A stretch of 64,000 bases of DNA from the NCBI GenBank assembly GCA_020636225.1, contig JACJYI010000007.1, forward strand, positions 62,001-126,000, given 5' to 3'. The notes beneath the pieces were generated by a model. The model was given only the letters and a program-made list of their open reading frames with translations, was not told the DNA's origin and made no database searches. The stretch comes from Lewinellaceae bacterium. Its GTDB lineage: Bacteria > Bacteroidota > Bacteroidia > Chitinophagales > Saprospiraceae. Below are positions 26,477 through 36,421 of the stretch, in pieces (positions within the stretch are counted from its first letter, which is position 1; each line of letters opens with the position of its first letter). The position numbers were made by a program, and so were the translations under genes.

Positions 26477-28990
26477 TCAATTCCAGGCACTGGCCTTTTC
26501 GATCAGGGCTTCCAGACCCGGCTCATTCGGGTTGACCGGTGCCCCGGGATGGATGATGCTCACCGGGCAGGCTTCAGCGGCCTTGACCAACTCCGCGAAC
26601 GTTCCGGCCTGGATATCCGCTATGAACGCCTGCTTCTGGTCATTGTACTGAAACATGCGCTTGTTGAGATTGATGCACTCGTTGCATGAGGTGCATAGCG
26701 CCGAATCGATCCAGGCTTCCTGGACCAGGGTTGGCTTGGGCGCAGCCTTGGGCGGCTCGGGTGAAGGCTCCGGACTGGCCTCCGGCGCGGGAGGCTCCAA
26801 CGGGGCTTCCTCGATCGGCGCTGCCGGACGAGTGGCCACCCCGCTCACCTGGACTGGGTCCATCTCCAGGAGCACACGGGCAAGGTCATCCATGGCGGCC
26901 CTACCCGCCTCCTCCACGGCTGTTGCCATAGCCCGGGCGTGAGCCGCTTCGAGGTCCATCGTGGTCTGCTTGAGCTGTTGTTCAAATTCGTGGGTCAACT
27001 GTTCCCTGGCCTGGTCCGCATGGAAATTGTGGATCCCGGAATGCTCCTGAATGACATGCCAGAACCCAAGTCGCTCCTCGCACGCCCTGGCCAGCGTCAT
27101 CGTGACAGCCGCCCGGACCATCCGTCGATCCGGCAGGACCATCCAGATGAAGGGGACCTTGCCGATGCGTTCGCTCGCCCCGAGGACCAGGTAATCGGTG
27201 ACGGACAGCAGGTCTTCAGTCACATAGGACTCGGGGACCACCTGAAAATGCCGGAGCAACTGTGGAAACAAGGCCGCATAGTCGACCGGTGTCACCCCGG
27301 CGGTCAGTTGGACCTCTTCGATGCCCTGTCGGCAGGTGATCGTCTGGGTGACCCAATCCGCTTCGGGCTCCGGATTGTCCGCAACGGTAAAGCGGCTGCC
27401 CCAACTGGCGGTGGGATCGCCATTCATCAGAAAGGAGGGCGACTCCCTGGACACGAGAGCGGCATGATGACCAAGCAGGTCGGCCGGATCGCCCGGATCC
27501 AGGATATGGAAGAGTGCCGTATGCTCGGCTCTCAATCCCATGCTGATGCTATGATAGAGGTGAGCGGGATCAACGGCGGAGGTCTGCAGCACGAATGCGT
27601 CCCGATAGGCCAGGGCTAGCATGCCGGGTTCAGCCCGATAGGCCCATTCCTCCGCGGCCTCCGGATACGGGCTGGACAAACAGACCGTGCGGATCGGCCA
27701 CCCCATGGTCAGCACCTTGCCAAAGGCCAGGGCCTCATGGGTGAGCAGGGCCTTCCGGTCGGTCAGGGCCACGATGGGCGGACAAGCCAGTTGCTCCTCC
27801 GGCGTGAAAGAGGCCCAGTTGAAATGCACGAAGTAATGGTCGTGCACGGAGGGATCGTATTGGCCGGCCAGCTCAAGGTGAGCGATCCGGACGGCAGAAA
27901 AGAACCTTGCCGCGAGGGCAGACAATTCCTGGAATGCATGGACGGCATCCTGCAGGATATGGCCGCGTTCGGAAAGGAACCATCGGGCGTCCTGCAGCAG
28001 CGGATCCATCATGTCCTCGACACTGGCGCCCTGTTCGCGTTGCACGACCATCCAGGCCGGATGGGCGAAGAGGCGATCGGGACCTTCATCCAGCCAGAAA
28101 CGCACCTCCTCCAGTCGGTGAAGGCGTTCCTGGGGGATCTGATTGGACGATTGATCCGGCAACAGGTCCGACAGCTCATTAAAGTTGAGAAACGCGTCTG
28201 CAAAGTCAAGCTTGGAACGGAGGTGCTCCGGCGTCCGGGCATCGATCCCCTTCTCCTTTTCGACCGCCAGCAGATCCGAGATCCGGTCCTTGAGCGGACC
28301 GACCTCCTCTATCCACATGCGACGGGTGAGCTCATGGCGATCATTGAGCAGGATGGCCAGGATCTGCAAGATGCCGGTGTGGGAGAAATCGATGATGTAA
28401 CCGGATTTGGGCAAATGCTTCCCCAATTCGCCCAGCACAGCCTGGTCGGGTTCCCGGATGGACAGATCCCGGATCAACTGATCGCTGACAATGGGCCAGC
28501 CTTCGGCCAGGGAAGTCACTCCCTTCTGGCCGATCACACGACGAAAGCCAAGGAGCAACCTGGGCATCTGGTCCTTGATCAGGCGCCCCTGATGGTCTTC
28601 CGGGGCAAATTGATTGACCGATTGCCGGATCAGCTCTTCCAGGGGCAGGCAGGTCGCCTCCAGCCCGGTGCCGACCCAGCAGGGATAGAATCCCGAATAC
28701 GCACCTGCCTGGAGAAAGGGCTCGAATACTGCCGGGATAGGTCGCTGGTCATCACTTCCCACACCACCACCTTTTCCACTATGGTGAAACAGGCGCAGGA
28801 TGCGCCAGTAGGCCTGCAGGTCCGCCGGCGCAGCCGGTTCGGATGGCTCCAGTATCGGCAGTTCGGCACGTTCGTTCGACGGCTCGGCGGCAGTCATTTC
28901 CTGATTCGGCGGGGTGGACAGATAGGTCCTTGCCCCTTCGGTGAAGAACTGGTCGAGGAGATCGTTGGATGGAGAATGCTCATTCATCAT
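26477..28990 (-). CDS. 837-residue protein: degenerate thiamine-domain-like region, coiled coil and C-terminal ferredoxin domain
   Basis: No named family recognised. Residues ~1-370 are unassigned. From ~380 it aligns by eye with the PFOR-like neighbour: QYDPSVHDHYFVHFNWASFT here against NYRPEIHDTALQAITWADLT there, both followed by EE...PP and a beta strand, then MGWPIRTVCLSS. Residues ~660-705 are a likely coiled coil and ~715-757 a Pro/Glu-rich linker. The end is a single-cluster ferredoxin (CTSCNEC near 767, last Cys in EACPVSI). The oxidoreductase upstream has no ferredoxin subunit of its own, so this protein may receive its electrons and pass them to RnfB. Confidence 0.6.
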   Translation of the reverse strand: MMNEHSPSNDLLDQFFTEGARTYLSTPPNQEMTAAEPSNERAELPILEPSEPAAPADLQAYWRILRLFHHSGKGGGVGSDDQRPIPAVFEPFLQAGAYSGFYPCWVGTGLEATCLPLEELIRQSVNQFAPEDHQGRLIKDQMPRLLLGFRRVIGQKGVTSLAEGWPIVSDQLIRDLSIREPDQAVLGELGKHLPKSGYIIDFSHTGILQILAILLNDRHELTRRMWIEEVGPLKDRISDLLAVEKEKGIDARTPEHLRSKLDFADAFLNFNELSDLLPDQSSNQIPQERLHRLEEVRFWLDEGPDRLFAHPAWMVVQREQGASVEDMMDPLLQDARWFLSERGHILQDAVHAFQELSALAARFFSAVRIAHLELAGQYDPSVHDHYFVHFNWASFTPEEQLACPPIVALTDRKALLTHEALAFGKVLTMGWPIRTVCLSSPYPEAAEEWAYRAEPGMLALAYRDAFVLQTSAVDPAHLYHSISMGLRAEHTALFHILDPGDPADLLGHHAALVSRESPSFLMNGDPTASWGSRFTVADNPEPEADWVTQTITCRQGIEEVQLTAGVTPVDYAALFPQLLRHFQVVPESYVTEDLLSVTDYLVLGASERIGKVPFIWMVLPDRRMVRAAVTMTLARACEERLGFWHVIQEHSGIHNFHADQAREQLTHEFEQQLKQTTMDLEAAHARAMATAVEEAGRAAMDDLARVLLEMDPVQVSGVATRPAAPIEEAPLEPPAPEASPEPSPEPPKAAPKPTLVQEAWIDSALCTSCNECINLNKRMFQYNDQKQAFIADIQAGTFAELVKAAEACPVSIIHPGAPVNPNEPGLEALIEKASAWN

Positions 28991-29002
28991 TCCGGGTGTT
29001 GG

Positions 29003-29959
29003 TCAGACGGCAAATTTGTCAAACTCCTCTTCGAGGACCTGCAGCTTCTGCTCGGGCGTCGCTCCCAGGTTGTGAGCACCATACAGGTCATAGCGGGGAG
29101 CGGTCTTGTCCTGGTAATACAAGCCCAGGTAGAACATGTCCGGATCCTCGCTGTACTCCCGGGCCTTGTTGATATCCTTCGGATCGTGCTGGACGGTATG
29201 CTTGAACAGATTGGCCGTAGCCATATCCACCTCGATGCCATCCGGGTGCTGCAACAGGGTCATGTGTTCCTTGTCGCCGACCATCTGTTTGGCCTGTTCA
29301 GGCAGGAACTTGGTGCAGCGCATCATGATCTTTACGAAGGAGAAACCCTGATGCTCGTGGGCCGCTTTAATGGTGGCATACAGGTGACCGGGGATCCAGT
29401 CGGCCGTTTGGGCTACGAAGGAGACGTTGGCCACACCCAGGGTCGATTGGACCGGATTGATGGGTGGCAATACCGAGCCATGCGGGTGGGTATTGGAAAT
29501 GGTCCCCATCGGTGAGGTTGGCGACGTCTGCTTCTTGGTCATCCCGTAGATCTGGTTGTCGAACAGGAGGACGGTCAGGTTCATGTTGTAGCGAATGCTG
29601 TGGATCCAGTGGCCAGCACCGATGGACAGGCAGTCACCGTCACCGGTCACCACAAAGACATTGAGATCGGGTCGGCGAAACTTGACGCCTTCCGCAACCG
29701 GGAACGCCCGGCCATGGAGGCCATGGAACCCGTAGGTCTTCATGTAGTGAGGAAAGCGGCTGGAGCATCCGATACCCGAGACGAACACCGTCTTCTCCGG
29801 AGGCAGTTGCTTCTCCTGGCAGAGGCGCTGGACAGCTGACAATACCGAGTGGTCGCCGCATCCCGGGCACCATCGGGCCACACCTTTTTCATAATCCCCG
29901 GTGGAGTAATACTTGTCGGGAACTTCCAGTACACAGGGGTCAGGTTTCAATCCGTACAT
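29003..29959 (-). CDS. 2-oxoacid:ferredoxin oxidoreductase beta subunit (KorB-like)
   Basis: The start at 29959 (MYGLKPDPCVLEVPDK) lies 2 bp past the alpha-subunit stop; codons further upstream belong to that gene. About 318 residues with Fe-S ligands in RWCPGCGDHSV and SGIGCSSRF, and the thiamine-diphosphate/Mg site VVTGDGDCLSIGAGH ... LLFDNQIYGMTKKQTSPTS. The subunit decarboxylates a 2-oxoacid-derived thiamine adduct and reduces ferredoxin. The IYGMTK and SPTS loop fits the 2-oxoglutarate/branched type more than pyruvate, but substrate choice is not certain. Confidence 0.9.
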   Translation of the reverse strand: MYGLKPDPCVLEVPDKYYSTGDYEKGVARWCPGCGDHSVLSAVQRLCQEKQLPPEKTVFVSGIGCSSRFPHYMKTYGFHGLHGRAFPVAEGVKFRRPDLNVFVVTGDGDCLSIGAGHWIHSIRYNMNLTVLLFDNQIYGMTKKQTSPTSPMGTISNTHPHGSVLPPINPVQSTLGVANVSFVAQTADWIPGHLYATIKAAHEHQGFSFVKIMMRCTKFLPEQAKQMVGDKEHMTLLQHPDGIEVDMATANLFKHTVQHDPKDINKAREYSEDPDMFYLGLYYQDKTAPRYDLYGAHNLGATPEQKLQVLEEEFDKFAV

Positions 29960-29961
29960 GA

Positions 29962-31857
29962 TCAGGCGTTCTGAGGTTGAGTAATAGTTCGAATCGCATC
30001 CAGGATGGATTTGGGGCGCATGGGCTGGCCATGCACATTGGAAAAGCATCCAATGTCTACCAGGGTCCGGGCACGCAGGACCCAGGCCAGCTGGGCGTAC
30101 CGGCGGTGTTCGGCAGGTACAAATTCATCATCGACGGCGTCGCTGTAATTGATCTCGGCAGTCACCACGTTCTTGAACCGGCTGAAGATCTGCTTCAACT
30201 CCGGCTCGAATGGGCTCATGAACCGCAAATGCAGGGAGGAAACGGCGATGCCCTCTGCCCGGGCACGATCGACGGCCTCCTCGATGGCTCCGCGGGTGGA
30301 ACCCCAGCCGACGACCAGCAGATCGCCCTGATCGTCGCCATGGATTCGGGGTGGTTTCAGTGTGCGGGCGAAGGCCGCCAGTTTGCGGCTGCGCATGGTC
30401 GAACTGCGCTGATTGACCTCCGGCAGGTAGGATACTCTGCCTTCCTTATTGTGATTGAGGCCGGTCACGGTGAATTCACCACCGCGCTGTCCCGGAATGG
30501 GACGCTTGCTGATGCCGTTGGACGGTTCCCACTCGTAGGGATTGAGTCCCTGCGGCCAGGGAGACTGGTCGATGGGAGGAGCGAACCATTCCTTTCGTGG
30601 TTTCGGTCGGGCGAAGGGCTGGACCCCGGTAGCCAGGTTGGAGTCGGTCAGCACAAAGACCGGCGTCCGGAAGGCTTCGGCGATCTGGCGGGCCAGGATG
30701 ACGAACTGGAAGCATTCTTCAATGGTAGAGGGTGCCAGGACGATCTTGGGGGTGTCCCCGGGTTGTCCGTACAGGACAGCGAGCAGGTCGCTCTGTTCCA
30801 CCTTGGTAGGCATCCCTGTGGAGGGACCGCCGCGCTGGACATCGATGATCACCAGGGGCACCTCTGCCATGACGGCCAGCCCGATGAATTCGGTCTTCAG
30901 GGCCAGGCCGGGGCCGGAAGTGATGGTCACGGCCGGCTTGCCGGAATAGGAACTCCCGATGGCAAACCCGATGGCCGCGATCTCATCCTCCGCCTGGTGA
31001 ACCAGTCCACCGGCGCGCTCGAAGCACTCGGCCAGGTGGTGAGAGGCTGAGGTTGCCGGGGTAATGGGATACATGGAGCAGACCTCGATACCCGAAGCGA
31101 TCACCCCGAGGCTGAGGGCCTCATTGCCATTCATCACCACCTGATCAATCTCACCCAGGGTAGGTGGCAGGTCATACAGGAAGTCCAGATGCTTGCCAGC
31201 CCATTCAAACCCGCCCTGCAGCAGCTGGAGGTTGACATCCACGACTTGCTGGGATTTCTTGCGGAAGGTATGCCGGATCTGATCGGCAGCGATCTCGATG
31301 TCGCGATTGTACAACTGGCAAAGGAGGCCCAGAACCCACATGTTCTTTCCGCGGCGGGCGTCGGGCACGACCTTGAGGCATTCCTCCTGCATGGGGATCT
31401 CGTAGACCTCAAAGCCGAGGCGCTTGAAGTCGGCCACCGCCCGGGCGTAATTCTCCCGCACCTCCTCATCATCGTGGGAGGCCCACATGCTTTCCAGCAG
31501 GATCTTGGTCCCTTTCTGGTAGGCACCCTGTTCGATCCGGGAATACGGGGCGATCTCGTTAAAGGCCACGACAATGTTCGCCTCGTCGCCGGCATTGCTG
31601 ACCACTCCTGATCCGATGCGAATGCGGATGCCGGAGGCACTTTCCTTGGTGCGGGGAGGTGGTTGGATATCGGAAGGAATGATCTCTACCGTCCAGACAC
31701 CGTTGCCCATTTTGGCACTGATGGCACCAAAGCTCTGTCCGGCCTTCTGGGCCCCTTCGCCGGAGTCGCTGACGATCTCCACGATGTGTTCAGACAGGGT
31801 GGTTCGTTCTCGGGTAGCCGGAACTGGTCCGGCAGTGGTTGTCGATTGTCCTGACAT
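29962..31857 (-). CDS. 2-oxoacid:ferredoxin oxidoreductase alpha subunit with fused gamma domain (KorA-like)
   Basis: The start at 31857 (MSGQSTTTAGPVPATRE) is preferred over an ORF extension to 31944. Residues ~45-225 are the gamma/CoA-type domain (GQSFGAISAKMGNGVW). The alpha part begins near NEALSLGVIASGIEVC and has the pyrimidine-side motif MYPITPATSASHH, then ITSGPGLALKTEFIGLAVMAEVPLV and RGGPSTGMPTKVEQSDLL, typical of 2-oxoglutarate-type enzymes. About 631 residues. It is the first gene of the rnf operon. No clear promoter box was found in the 500 bp before it. Confidence 0.9.
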   Translation of the reverse strand: MSGQSTTTAGPVPATRERTTLSEHIVEIVSDSGEGAQKAGQSFGAISAKMGNGVWTVEIIPSDIQPPPRTKESASGIRIRIGSGVVSNAGDEANIVVAFNEIAPYSRIEQGAYQKGTKILLESMWASHDDEEVRENYARAVADFKRLGFEVYEIPMQEECLKVVPDARRGKNMWVLGLLCQLYNRDIEIAADQIRHTFRKKSQQVVDVNLQLLQGGFEWAGKHLDFLYDLPPTLGEIDQVVMNGNEALSLGVIASGIEVCSMYPITPATSASHHLAECFERAGGLVHQAEDEIAAIGFAIGSSYSGKPAVTITSGPGLALKTEFIGLAVMAEVPLVIIDVQRGGPSTGMPTKVEQSDLLAVLYGQPGDTPKIVLAPSTIEECFQFVILARQIAEAFRTPVFVLTDSNLATGVQPFARPKPRKEWFAPPIDQSPWPQGLNPYEWEPSNGISKRPIPGQRGGEFTVTGLNHNKEGRVSYLPEVNQRSSTMRSRKLAAFARTLKPPRIHGDDQGDLLVVGWGSTRGAIEEAVDRARAEGIAVSSLHLRFMSPFEPELKQIFSRFKNVVTAEINYSDAVDDEFVPAEHRRYAQLAWVLRARTLVDIGCFSNVHGQPMRPKSILDAIRTITQPQNA

Positions 31858-32094
31858 GATTTCAGATTGACCGCTTCTTTTTGCGTAGCTAAACGATAGG
31901 CCAAAGTCCGGGTATTTGGGAGCCTGATAAATGATCTGAATCAATGGTGACGGGTATCATGGTCATGGAGGAGGGATGAGGGATGGGTCGAGGAGTTGAG
32001 GAGTTGAGGAGTCGAGGAGGAGGTTATGCCTGCCCGCCGCAGCCCCCCCCTGAGGACTCAGGGTGATGGCCGGATCCAAACTTGACCTTCACGG

Positions 32095-32225
32095 CCAACG
32101 TCAGGGGACCGAAGACCGAGGACCGAAGACTGAGGACTGAGGACTGAGGACCGAGGACCGAGGACTCCCTGACACCTAGACACCTGACAAACCCATAAAC
32201 GAATAAACTCATAAACGAATAACCC
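32095..32225. repeat. Dispersed repeat family with 7-bp GACCGAG-type units, copy A
   Basis: Imperfect 7-bp units (GGACCGA, GGACTGA) are followed by ACTCCCTGACACCTAGACACCTGAC and the block AAACGAATAAACTCATAAACG. Related copies lie at 36422-36645 and 37080-37300. A GAGGAGTTGA repeat at 31985-32020 belongs to the same composite. The minus-strand peptides it seems to encode (SSVLGPQSSVL) reflect the repeat and are not evidence of a gene. Confidence 0.7.
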
Positions 32226-32368
32226 TTTCAACCCCTCAATTTGCCAGCAGAAACAAAGACAGGAGGAACCGGCAAGCTATAATATTTACGTTCCCTTAGT
32301 ATTCCTCTCATCTGGAGGTAACATACCGGTAATATCCTTGTGGTTTGATCAACCTTACAACCACAACC

Positions 32369-35130
32369 ATGAGGAACATCGCCATTCTATTCGGACTTCT
32401 GTTCAGCTTGACGCTCCATGCCCAGACCGGCGTGCTCAGCGGACGCATTATCGATGAATCCAACCTGCCACTTCCCGGAGCCACACTCAGCCTGGGCGGT
32501 GAACAAGGTGCCTTTTCCAATGCCAGCGGGTATTACACCTTCGCCGCCTTGCCGGTCGGAACATATACCCTGAACGTATCTTTCATCGGCTATGAAACCC
32601 AGGAGGAACAGGTCACCATCACGGCCGGTGAAACGACCGTGCTTGACGTTCAGCTGACGCCCGGACTGAATCTCCAGGAAGTGGTGGTCACCAGTCAGCT
32701 GCGGGGCCAGGCAAGAGCACTGAACAACCAGTTGGCGAATGACAACATCACCAACGTCATCGCTTCCGATCAGATCGGTCGGTTCCCGGATGCCAACATC
32801 GGGGATGCCATGAAGCGAATCCCGGGCATCAACGTGCAGTATGACCAGGGTGAGGCCCGGTTTGGCAATATTCGGGGCACCGCTCCCCAGCTGAATGCCA
32901 TTACCATCAACGGCGAACGGATCCCTTCCGCCGAAGCAGAGATCCGATCGATCCAGCTGGACCTGATCCCGTCGGACATGATCCAGACCGTCGAGGTCAA
33001 CAAGGCCGTCACTCCTGACATGGACGCTGATGCCATCGGTGGCTCCGTCAACCTGGTGACCCGCGCCGCTCCCTATGAACAGCGGATCTCCGGCACCCTG
33101 GGCGCCGGCTACAACATCCTGGCCGAAAAGCCCACCTTCAATGGCTCCCTGATCTTTGGCGACCGGTATGCCGGGAACAAGCTCGGGGTCATCCTCAGTG
33201 CATCCTATTTCGACAACAATCTCGGCTCGGACAACGTCGAAGCCGAATGGACCTATGACGACGCCAACGACAACGATCGCTTTGACGAAGGCGAGGAAAC
33301 TTGGGCCGAAGAGATCCAGATCCGGCAGTACTATCTGCAGCGGATCCGTCAGAGCTATTCCCTGTCGCTTGATTATGCCTTCAACCCGAATCACACCATC
33401 TTCTTCAAGGGCATCTACAACCGGAGGAAGGACTGGGAAAGCCGCTATCGCTCCATCTTTTCCGATATCGAGAATGACAACGGCCAATGGGTAGGCGAGC
33501 TGCAACGCGAGGTGAAGGCCAGCACGAAAGACAATAAATATGCCCGCCTGGAGGACCAGGAGATGCTGAACTATGCCCTGTCCGGCAAGCACCTTCTGGG
33601 CAACGCCACCCTGACCTGGTCGGCCAACTACGCCAAGGCATCAGAAGACCGGCCCAACGAACGATACTACGAGATCGCCACTGACGGAACAGTGGATTTG
33701 ACCACGGATTTCTCCAATCCGGAAAAACCTTTTGCCCAGGCGGTGGATCCACTCTTCCAGAATCCGAGCAGTGCCTGGGAGTTCCCGAGTTGACCGAGGA
33801 ATTCCAAAACACGACCGATGAGGACATCAATGGCCGCATCGACCTGGATTTCCCTATCAACCTGGGCAACAACCCGGGCTCGATCAAGATCGGGGGCCGT
33901 ATCCGCACCAAGATGAAAGACCGGAAGAATGATTTCTACAGTTACGAACCGACCACGGATGCTGTCTTTGACAACAGCCTGTTGGATACCGAGAACCTGA
34001 CCAAGGACAACTTCCTTCCCGGCGACTATGAGGTGGGCACCTTCACGACCAAGGAATACGTGGGAGGCCTGAACCTGACCGGCCCGGATTTCGAAGGAGA
34101 ACAGGACTTGAGCGAACTGGCAGGTAATTTCAATGCCTCGGAAAGCATTCTGGGTGGTTACGCCATGTTGCGTCAGAACGTGGGGAAAAAACTGCTCGTC
34201 CTGGCGGGACTCCGACTTGAACAGACGAACCTGGAATACGAAGGATTTACCTACGACGATGAGGAGGAAACACTGGATGCCACACCCAAGGCCACCAGCG
34301 ACTATCTGAATGTGTTGCCCGGGATACACCTCAAGTACAATGTGGCTCCGCGCTCCGTCCTCCGCCTGGCCTGGACCAATACGCTCGCCCGCCCGAACTA
34401 CTTCGACCTTGTGCCCTACCGGCAGATCGAAGACGGCGAGGAACTGTCGATCGGCAATCCGGCTCTGAATGCTACCACCTCCATGAACCTTGACCTGATG
34501 GCCGAGCATTATTTTGGCAATGTCGGCCTGGTGTCCGGAGGTGTGTTCTACAAGGATGTACAGGACTTCATCGTCAATCAGACCTTTGATGACTATACGT
34601 TTGAAGGTCGGGAATGGGCATCGTTCTCTCAGCCCATCAACGGAGGCAATGCCTCCCTGCTCGGATTCGAGGTGGCCTTCCAGCGTCAACTGGATTTCAT
34701 CGCCCCTGCCCTGCGAGGTGTCGGTGTCTATTTCAACTACACGTATATTGACTCGGAAGTCACAGATTTCAACTTCGAAGGCCGCGAGAATGACAAGCTG
34801 GAATTGCCTGGCTCGCCCAAGCACACCCTGAATGCCTCCCTGGCCTGGGAGGGTCGTCGGTTCACATCCCGCCTGTCCCTGAACTATGCCAGCGACTTCC
34901 TCTCGGAGGTTGGCGAAGAATCATTTGGCGATATCCATTACGACCAGGTGACCTACCTGGACCTGAATTTCAGTTACAGCCTGAACAAGAACTGGGTAAT
35001 CTATGCCAACGCCAATAACCTGCTGAACCAACCACTGCGATTCTTCCAGGGCGTATCTGACCAGACCTACCAGGCAGAATATTATAACACACGCTTTGAC
35101 CTGGGCGTGAAGTTTGACTTCACCCGATAG
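32369..35130 (+). pseudogene. TonB-dependent outer-membrane receptor, frameshifted
   Basis: Two adjoining frames (32369-33793 and 33790-35130) encode one ~920-residue receptor. The first half has a signal peptide (FSLTLHAQ), a carboxypeptidase-regulatory-like domain (GVLSGRIIDESNLPLPGATL) and a plug (DQIGRFPDANIGDAMKRIPG). The second half continues the barrel and ends FDLGVKFDFTR with the terminal Phe. The break lies at CCC (33784-33786): one added C restores SAWEFPELTEEF. Possible causes are a real inactivating deletion, phase variation or a sequencing error. A phytase gene follows, so the substrate may be a phytate or phosphate-ester product. Dual frame use is rejected, because the second frame begins only at TTG. 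Confidence 0.85.
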
Positions 35131-35151
35131 TCAGGGTAATCGATTTCCTTC

Positions 35152-35200
35152 AGGACCATTTGCCGGGTACAGAATCCTCTGGCATCCGGCAAATGGTCCT
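35152..35200. terminator. Long hairpin between receptor and phytase genes
   Basis: AGGACCATTTGCCGG (35152-35166) and CCGGCAAATGGTCCT (35186-35200) are perfect 15-bp complements with a 19-nt loop. It starts 21 bp past the receptor stop. The following sequence is only moderately T-rich (CTGTCTTAGCTTTTC), so it could be a terminator, an attenuator or an mRNA-stabilising structure. Confidence 0.65.
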
Positions 35201-35258
35201 CCCTGTCTTAGCTTTTCATGATCAGACTGGTTTAATTTCGTCATTCCAATCCATCCTG

Positions 35259-36419
35259 ATGATCCATGCACTTCGCTCGACGGTTTTGCTCTTGATTGCC
35301 GTCTGTTTCCTTGCCTGTCGCCAGCAGCCTTCCGGTTCAAAACCCCCGGTTCGATCCAGCGGGGAGATCGAGGCCCGGGAGGATTCGCTGCAATTGCAGG
35401 CCGCCTATGCCCGGCAGCGACTCATCCAGTGGTCCATCACACCGGATGCCGAGACCCGGGCCATTCATGCCAATTCTGAAGAGGACGCGGCAGATGATCC
35501 CGCCATCTGGGTCCATCCGACGGATGTCTCCAGGTCCATGATCTACGGATCCAACAAGAAAGGCGGGTTGGCCAGTTACAACCTGACCGGGGAGGAAGTC
35601 GCCTACTACGCGATCGGGAATGTCAACAACGTGGATATTCTGGACCAGTTTCCCCTGGGGAAGGACCGTGTGCCGATCCTCGGCTGCAGCAATCGCACCC
35701 ACCAATCGATCGACCTGTTCCGCATCGACATGCCGACGGGTGAGCTGAAGCCTGTCACAACAGACACCCTGTTCACCGATCCGGCCTTGGTCGACGACAT
35801 CTACGGCTTCTGTTTTGCCGTTGATCGCCAGACCAACACAGCATACTGTGTGATCAATGCCAAGAATGGCCTGGTCCAGCAGTTCCGGATGGTCGACAAA
35901 GGAGGCCGCATCGCCATGGAGCTGGCCCGATCGATACAAATGGACTCCCAGCCGGAAGGCATGGTGGCCGATGCGGAGACGGGATTCCTCTACATCGGGG
36001 AAGAAGGTCGCGGTATTTGGAAAACAGCGATCGATCCGTCTGCCGGCACGCAGAAGACATTGATCAAAGGCAGTGACGACAGCAATCCCAACATCAGCTA
36101 TGATATCGAAGGCTTGAGTATGTACAAAGACGGAGACTCCGGATACCTCGTTGCGAGCAGCCAGGGCAATTTCTCCTATGCCGTGTTCGAGCGGTTGGGC
36201 GACAACCGGTATGTCGGCAGTTTCAAGATCGTGGATGGAAATGGTCTGGATGGTGTGGAGGAGACGGACGGCCTGGACATCGTCCGGGATTCCCTCAGCC
36301 CGATGTATCCCAGAGGGCTACTGGTCGTCCAGGACGGCTTCAACTACGAAGGCGAGACGATGGTACCCCAGAATTTCAAGCTGATCAGTATGACGAAGGT
36401 ACTGGAGCTGTTGAAGTAA
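35259..36419 (+). CDS. Beta-propeller phytase-like lipoprotein
   Basis: The ATG at 35259 gives a 386-residue lipoprotein (LLLIAVCFLACRQ). The signature AADDPAIWVHP near residue 80 is the hallmark of beta-propeller (3-)phytases. Later blade motifs include GNVNNVDILDQFPLG, DDIYGFCFAVDRQTNTAYC, SQPEGMVADAETGFLYIGEE and NISYDIEGLSMY, whose acidic residues bind Ca and phosphate. The enzyme would release phosphate from phytate at the cell surface. Pairing with a TonB receptor upstream is a known arrangement for phosphate scavenging. Confidence 0.9.
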   Translation: MIHALRSTVLLLIAVCFLACRQQPSGSKPPVRSSGEIEAREDSLQLQAAYARQRLIQWSITPDAETRAIHANSEEDAADDPAIWVHPTDVSRSMIYGSNKKGGLASYNLTGEEVAYYAIGNVNNVDILDQFPLGKDRVPILGCSNRTHQSIDLFRIDMPTGELKPVTTDTLFTDPALVDDIYGFCFAVDRQTNTAYCVINAKNGLVQQFRMVDKGGRIAMELARSIQMDSQPEGMVADAETGFLYIGEEGRGIWKTAIDPSAGTQKTLIKGSDDSNPNISYDIEGLSMYKDGDSGYLVASSQGNFSYAVFERLGDNRYVGSFKIVDGNGLDGVEETDGLDIVRDSLSPMYPRGLLVVQDGFNYEGETMVPQNFKLISMTKVLELLK

Positions 36420-36421
36420 GG

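Noticed and set aside
27737..29515. Long plus-strand frame of 592 codons
   Set aside because: It is antisense to the 837-aa ferredoxin-domain gene and the beta subunit, both of which have clear motifs. High GC keeps antisense frames open.
33790..33792. Independent start of a second receptor gene
   Set aside because: The frame begins with TTG in the middle of barrel sequence and lacks a signal peptide. One-base repair joins it to the preceding frame.
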